From Desulfosudis sp034189195 (lineage in GTDB: Bacteria; Desulfobacterota; Desulfobacteria; Desulfobacterales; Desulfosudaceae): DNA of 64,000 bases. A program made the position numbers and the translations under genes. The stretch covers positions 1 to 64,000 of the forward strand of contig JAXHVI010000110.1 of NCBI GenBank assembly GCA_034189195.1, read 5' to 3'. Shown in pieces: positions 59,763 to 64,000 of this stretch; positions within the stretch are counted from its first letter, which is position 1, and each line of letters opens with the position of its first letter. The notes beneath the pieces were generated by a model, which was not told where the DNA came from, did not search any database, and worked only from the letters and a program-made list of their open reading frames with translations.

Positions 59763-60266
59763 ACAGGCCGGGGGCTGGTCGTCAACCAAAATCGCTGTCC
59801 CAAAATCCACGATTGATTTTTCACCAGGTGGTTTTGGATACCGCGCCGGACAAAAAACCAGCCCGGATGATCGATTCGCCGTCGAACGGGTTCTTACCTT
59901 CAACCATACCGCCCCGCCATTCTCCCCACTCCGGCGCAGCCAATCCCCAACCGCGTCCGATGACGGCGCTCGCCTCATCTCCAACACTTCCCGTAACCCA
60001 CGATCATCCCGTATTCGCCGTAAATCTTCCAGACGCCTGCCGCTCTACTTGAATAAACGAGGTTTTTTCAATACTTTTCTTCACCAAACCCATAATAATC
60101 GCGGATTCGGGGTTTCTCTTTCAGTAATACCATGCCGCATTGCCCCGGGAGTGGAGGATTTGTTGGCATCCTGTGTCCTATTTGATATGTTACGGCCATG
60201 CCGGAAGACAGATGGTCGATGCGGTTTTCCTTTCAGGCGAAAAAGCGGCCGAACGACAGGTGGAGT
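59763..60266. other. 504-bp region between the signalling operon and the GT-C-like gene
   Basis: Contains a transposase remnant on the minus strand (separate entry). Open frames on either strand elsewhere in the gap lack recognisable protein character. No promoter, terminator or RNA gene was identified with confidence. Confidence 0.5.
59892..60045 (-). pseudogene. IS1380-family transposase fragment
   Basis: On the minus strand about 50 codons read GRRLEDLRRIRDDRGL, REVLEMRRAPSSDAVG and DWLRRSGENGG. This resembles the N-terminal region shared by IS1380-type transposases (a GxRLEDLRxLRxDxGLRE.. / PSxxxxxDWLRR pattern). A stop codon precedes it in frame, and no DDE catalytic part remains on either side. 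It is therefore only a scar of an insertion sequence. The ends are approximate. Confidence 0.5.
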
Positions 60267-62102
60267 ATGATCCGGAGTGGAGAAACAGTGAGACAAGGGG
60301 TGGTCCTGGTTGCCGGTTTCGCCGTGATCGTCTGTTACGGCGTCATTTTCAGCCCTTTTTTGCCAGGAAAGTACGGATTCCTGGGACATGACTATGGGTT
60401 TACCCTGCCGCAACTGCTTGACGGCTATGTGTGGTTCAAAAAGAACGGGGTGTTCCCTGTTTACTGGTTTTCTCCCTCTTTCTGCGGCGGCATTCCTGTT
60501 TTTGCGCATCCCATCAGCTATTTCTATTCGGCGGTTCAACTGCTGACCTTCTGGACGGGCCCCTTGCCTGCAATTGGTTTAAGTTTTTTACTCTTTGGGG
60601 CACTGGGCTTTTGGGGGTTTTACGTGCTGATACATCGGACCTGTGACTGTTCCCGGTCGGTTGCATTTCTGTGTGCCGTTCTTTTTCTGTTTAACGGGTT
60701 TTACTGGTCAAAGGTGCTTATCGGGGCGTTGATTTACATCGCTTTTATGCTGATTCCCTGGGTCGTGATCTGTCTGTTGCCAACCGGAACCGGTCAAAGA
60801 GCAACGTACGGAAGGGCGGCTCGCAACATGGTGGCCGCAGGACTGATGATCAGTTACATGGTTTACTCCGGTACGCAGACCCTTCTTCCCGCCATCCTGC
60901 TGTCTATTGTGATCACCGGCTGTCTCCTGTGTTTTCTGTATCCCCAGCGGTTTTTTCCGCTCCCCTTTATCAGCCGTTTTGCCGGGGCCTGCCTGATTGC
61001 CCTGGGCCTTTCAGCGGCAAAGCTCTCTGCCGTGCTCCATTTTGTCGCCAACTTTCCACGGAACCACTATTTGCTGCCCCAGATTGATGGCATGGGGAAT
61101 CTTGTCAGGGTGGTGGCTGGCGCCTTGTGGGGAGTCCCGATGGATGCACTGGCCAGGGAGGCAATGGTCAATACTCAGTTTTTCTTAGGCCGGCATGAGT
61201 TTGAGTTCGGGGTGGGGCCAGTGCCTTTTGTCGTAATTATCGGTGCGGCGGGGGTGCTTCTTTTCCGGCGGCTCACGTGGCGGAAAAGGATATCCCTTAT
61301 CTCAAAGCACCCCCTGCTTTTCATGGCGACCGTTGTTCTGGCAGGCGTACCTTTGGCGCTGAATCTATATACGCCTGATTGGAACGCATTTTTAAAAAAG
61401 GTGCCGGTGATCGGCAGCAGCAGTCAGAATGTACGGTGGTTTTCTGTTTATATACCGGCGCTGGTGCTGCTGACCGGTGTGGCCATGGAAAGAACAATTT
61501 CGTCTCGCCGGCTTCGCACAGCATTAGTCCTGGCCGGCGTGGCAACAACAATTTTTTTCAACATGGTCATGGATCGAACCTATTATTCTCTGGAACAGAG
61601 CTATTCAGGTGTTCGTGTTCAACAGGCCTATTATGCCATTAAGCAGGGCGCCATTGATCCCAAAGTGACCCACATCAGTGCCCCGGTGGATAATTGTGGC
61701 CGTCCGGGGGCTCCAATATACCGAAATGACGCATTTATTTATAACCATTCTCAGATGTTCTGCTACGAGGCAAGTTTCGGTTATGGTCTTGAGATGCTCC
61801 CTTTTGGCAGCCTGCACCTCGGGCCGGTGATGGATGTGGCTAACGGGGTTTTTAATATCAAGAATCCGGTCTGTTATGTGTTCCCCGGCGCAAACGGTTG
61901 CCGTCCGGGAGACCATTTTACTGCTGATCAGAAGGAGGCGGTCCTCGCTTTTACCCATTATCGCCCGTTTCCGTTTGCCATACCGCTGGCACAGAGGGCA
62001 GCAAACTGGACGACAGCCTGCTGCCTTCTGTGCTGTATTTTCCTGCTGGCCGCAGATGGAATTCTGCGAATATGGCGGAAACTGCGCGGCATCGCTTCGT
62101 AA
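60267..62102 (+). CDS. Polytopic membrane protein, GT-C glycosyltransferase-like
   Basis: A 611-residue integral membrane protein with about ten to twelve hydrophobic helices and a C-terminal luminal/periplasmic segment of about 150 residues (TYYSLEQSYSGVRVQQAYY...). The first large loop carries GHDYGFTLPQLLDG, an acidic motif in the position of the catalytic Asp of GT-C enzymes. ATG 60267 is chosen because AGGTGGAGT lies directly upstream. The frame upstream to 60198 is arginine-rich and not protein-like. The sugar donor is probably polyprenyl-linked. The substrate is unknown, and function is inferred only from topology and motif. Confidence 0.7.
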   Translation: MIRSGETVRQGVVLVAGFAVIVCYGVIFSPFLPGKYGFLGHDYGFTLPQLLDGYVWFKKNGVFPVYWFSPSFCGGIPVFAHPISYFYSAVQLLTFWTGPLPAIGLSFLLFGALGFWGFYVLIHRTCDCSRSVAFLCAVLFLFNGFYWSKVLIGALIYIAFMLIPWVVICLLPTGTGQRATYGRAARNMVAAGLMISYMVYSGTQTLLPAILLSIVITGCLLCFLYPQRFFPLPFISRFAGACLIALGLSAAKLSAVLHFVANFPRNHYLLPQIDGMGNLVRVVAGALWGVPMDALAREAMVNTQFFLGRHEFEFGVGPVPFVVIIGAAGVLLFRRLTWRKRISLISKHPLLFMATVVLAGVPLALNLYTPDWNAFLKKVPVIGSSSQNVRWFSVYIPALVLLTGVAMERTISSRRLRTALVLAGVATTIFFNMVMDRTYYSLEQSYSGVRVQQAYYAIKQGAIDPKVTHISAPVDNCGRPGAPIYRNDAFIYNHSQMFCYEASFGYGLEMLPFGSLHLGPVMDVANGVFNIKNPVCYVFPGANGCRPGDHFTADQKEAVLAFTHYRPFPFAIPLAQRAANWTTACCLLCCIFLLAADGILRIWRKLRGIAS

Positions 62103-62218
62103 TCGTTTGAAATACATGACAGATGGGCCGACCTGTTGTCAGTCAATTTTGCCTGATCGGGTATTTTTACGCCTGCCGGGGAAAGGGCATGATGGCGAAA
62201 AAGGTTTTGTGTCTCTAT

Positions 62219-63823
62219 CTATTCCTCGTTTCCGGTCTGGAAGCTTATCTCTGCGTCGATGCGATAAACTTTGAAGCGGTTGTTCTCAAGAAAGAGGCCA
62301 ATGAAGTGGAGTTGGTTGTCCCCGTCAAATACGATCGGTGTTTGTTGATAATTGAAAAAAGAGTTAAACGGTAGCACTTTGTCATCGTTTACGATGAGAA
62401 AACAGGAATATGGGGCCTCTCGTGCCAGGTAAGCCATGCAGTTGCTGTCAGGGCTGAAAAAAGGGGGTGTCGTATCATCAAATGGCCCATGCTCTTTTTT
62501 GTCAACAACCATGAAGACCTTTTTGCTTTTCAAGGCTTTGTAAGCCACATGCTTGGAATCGGGACTGAAGACAGGCGTGCTGATATCGTCATACCATTCT
62601 GCCTTCTGGCCATCCACTACTACCGAACCCATTCCTTTTTCATCGGCGATCCGGAAGGCCGTTCGCCGTGCGTCCGGAGAAAAGACCACTGGTGGTACAA
62701 TACCCTCGTACGTGGCTATTGGATTGCCGTCATAAATGAAGGCGTATTGGTTTGTTTTGCCGGATACGACGCCTATATATGCATAATGCCGGGAGTCAGG
62801 GGAGAAGACAGGTTCACCAACCCTGTCGAACAGAGGTCCCTTCTGATCTTCAACGCAGATTCGGTATCTGAACTCTTCGATCATGGTAAAGGCAAGCCGT
62901 GATGCATCCGGACTGAATACAGGCGGGGTGATCTGGGGCACCATGTACTCGTACACTTTTTTTACCGGGTTAAAGACGGTCTGGACCGTATATTTGCCAG
63001 ACGGTATTTCCCTCCCGTTTTTTACGGTTATCCAGTTGTCTTTTTTTATGGCGACAAACACCAGTGACCTATTGTCAGGGGCCCAGGCCAGGGCCTCAGC
63101 CATATCAAAAGGGCCGTAAGTCGTACTGTTTTGAACAACAAAATATTTTTTTTGACTAGTGGCAATACAGGCGATATTTTTCGCATCCGGACTGAAGGCG
63201 ATCTCGTCAATGATATCCCAGGCCCGTTCCCGGGGCCTTCCGTCGATCACCAGAATCACCCGGCCCCGGTCAAGACCGGAATAGGCCAGTCGGCTGGAAC
63301 CGGGGCCGAACACCAGCCCGATCTGGCGGTCAATGGCGTCAAAGGGATCATGGGGCGTGCCGTTGAACAGCACCATCTGCTTATCTTTTTTCTGGGCAAT
63401 ATAGGCAAAGCTTTTTCCGTCCGGGCTGAATGTCAGGCAGCAGGCACCGTCAAACCCGGGGTATTCCGTCTCATCCACCACCACGATATTTTTGCCGGCC
63501 AGGGTTGCAATATATCCAACCCGGTTTTTTTCCGGGCTGAAAACAGGAAATCCTCTGGCAATCTGGTCGTAAAGTTTTCCGGCCTTGTCATTTGTCATCA
63601 CCTGCATGCCCGTCTCATTTTTAACAACATAGGCCAAGTGTGTCGAATCCGGGCTGATAACGGCTGACTCCGCGTAGGCCATACTGTCTTGAGGTTGTGA
63701 ACTCAGGAACGTCTTTTTTATGGTAACGGAAGGGAGTGGGTTGGTCGTACCCGGCGTGTCAGCAGCCAACAGAAAGGTAAGACCAACGGCTGCAATTTGA
63801 ATAAGAAAGGTAAAGTGTTTCAT
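62219..63823 (-). CDS. Secreted WD40/TolB-like beta-propeller protein
   Basis: A 534-residue exported protein. Signal peptide-like start: MKHFTFLIQIAAVGLTFLLAA. The body consists of repeated blades with the signature FSPD (for example ISPDSTHLAYVV, FSPDGKSFAYIA, FSPDARRTAFRI, FSPDSKHVAYKA), spaced about 35-45 residues apart, about eleven in total. This is the TolB/PD40 propeller type. No enzyme domain is attached. It is probably a periplasmic binding or scaffold protein. It converges with the GT-C-like gene, with about 116 bases between. Confidence 0.8.
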   Translation of the reverse strand: MKHFTFLIQIAAVGLTFLLAADTPGTTNPLPSVTIKKTFLSSQPQDSMAYAESAVISPDSTHLAYVVKNETGMQVMTNDKAGKLYDQIARGFPVFSPEKNRVGYIATLAGKNIVVVDETEYPGFDGACCLTFSPDGKSFAYIAQKKDKQMVLFNGTPHDPFDAIDRQIGLVFGPGSSRLAYSGLDRGRVILVIDGRPRERAWDIIDEIAFSPDAKNIACIATSQKKYFVVQNSTTYGPFDMAEALAWAPDNRSLVFVAIKKDNWITVKNGREIPSGKYTVQTVFNPVKKVYEYMVPQITPPVFSPDASRLAFTMIEEFRYRICVEDQKGPLFDRVGEPVFSPDSRHYAYIGVVSGKTNQYAFIYDGNPIATYEGIVPPVVFSPDARRTAFRIADEKGMGSVVVDGQKAEWYDDISTPVFSPDSKHVAYKALKSKKVFMVVDKKEHGPFDDTTPPFFSPDSNCMAYLAREAPYSCFLIVNDDKVLPFNSFFNYQQTPIVFDGDNQLHFIGLFLENNRFKVYRIDAEISFQTGNEE

Positions 63824-64000
63824 GATGACTGCCTGTGTCGGATTTTCGTATGCTTGAGCACGGCCATTTTATAGCCCAGGCGGTCTGAACGTGTAAATCT
63901 GGATCAGAGGGGGCAACCCATTCAAGGTCGGGGGCTTGTCAAAGGGCTGCACACATTCATCGAGCATGGCTCCGAAGGTCGTTAAGATAACCGATAAAAC
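63824..64000. other. Window end, no gene recognised
   Basis: The last 177 bases are upstream of the propeller gene. No complete frame, RNA gene or terminator was recognised. Confidence 0.4.

Noticed and set aside
59756..60052. Plus-strand open frame of about 98 codons after the last receiver gene
   Set aside because: Proline- and serine-rich with no family resemblance, and it overlaps the antisense transposase remnant.
1..64000. tRNA or rRNA genes
   Set aside because: No cloverleaf with conserved TTCGAATC-type arm or rRNA-like sequence was recognised by eye. A tRNAscan run would be decisive.

Overview
The window looks like chromosomal DNA from a GC-rich sulfate-reducing bacterium of the Desulfobacterota. 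A complete qmoABC operon encodes the electron entry of APS reductase. Facing it is an operon that couples heterodisulfide-reductase-type subunits to methylenetetrahydrofolate reductase. This pairing fits a complete oxidizer that runs the Wood-Ljungdahl methyl branch (established knowledge of these families plus inference). A Desulfococcus/Desulfosudis-type organism is a plausible guess, but no rRNA or other marker in the window proves it.

Layout. 1-5.0 kb: qmoABC with a strong terminator. 5.2-13.2 kb (minus strand): hdrC-hdrB-hdrA-mvhD-metV-metF, an FrhB-like flavoprotein and a truncated receiver. mvhD contains an in-frame UGA followed by a SECIS-like hairpin and is read as a selenoprotein. 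13.6-34.3 kb (plus strand): housekeeping genes, namely an acyltransferase, surE, an OB/HD nuclease, tmk, a CysK-CysS-like fusion, ferredoxin, a LarA-N protein, ogt, a PHP-UvrD helicase, a lytic transglycosylase, uppP, a phosphohexomutase, ridA, maf, a radical SAM protein, yggS and queH. 34.3-44.6 kb (mostly minus strand): DUF456, a nitronate monooxygenase-like protein, a DUF401 permease, a dynamin-like GTPase and a beta-helix/CBS pair, with a HAD protein, a gamma-carbonic anhydrase and panB on plus, and a patch of gene debris at 42.0-42.5 kb.

44.9-52.3 kb: six genes for an energy-converting-hydrogenase-related (Ehr) membrane complex whose large subunit lacks the nickel-binding cysteines. 52.3-59.8 kb: a TetR regulator behind two palindromic operators, then a SulP anion transporter with a coiled-coil insert and five co-oriented signalling genes (kinase-like/receiver fusion, histidine kinase, receiver, ATPase-degenerate kinase, receiver). 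59.8-64 kb: a transposase remnant, a polytopic GT-C-like protein and a secreted beta-propeller protein.

How the parts may work together. Qmo carries quinol electrons to APS reductase. The Hdr/MvhD/MetVF set handles electrons at the methylene/methyl-H4F step. The Ehr complex probably couples an unknown redox reaction to ion transport. The SulP operon could tie anion (possibly sulfate) uptake to a phosphorelay. The gaps between genes are full of short-period repeats: a degenerate hexamer family (TNNCGA), CTTACT inverted elements, CCCTTGAA arrays, CGCAAAG-type arrays and a 125-bp palindromic element. The most unusual items are the selenocysteine MvhD, the CysK-CysS fusion that has lost both tRNA-synthetase signatures, the SulP signalling operon and the hexamer repeats. 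No tRNA, rRNA or CRISPR array was recognised.
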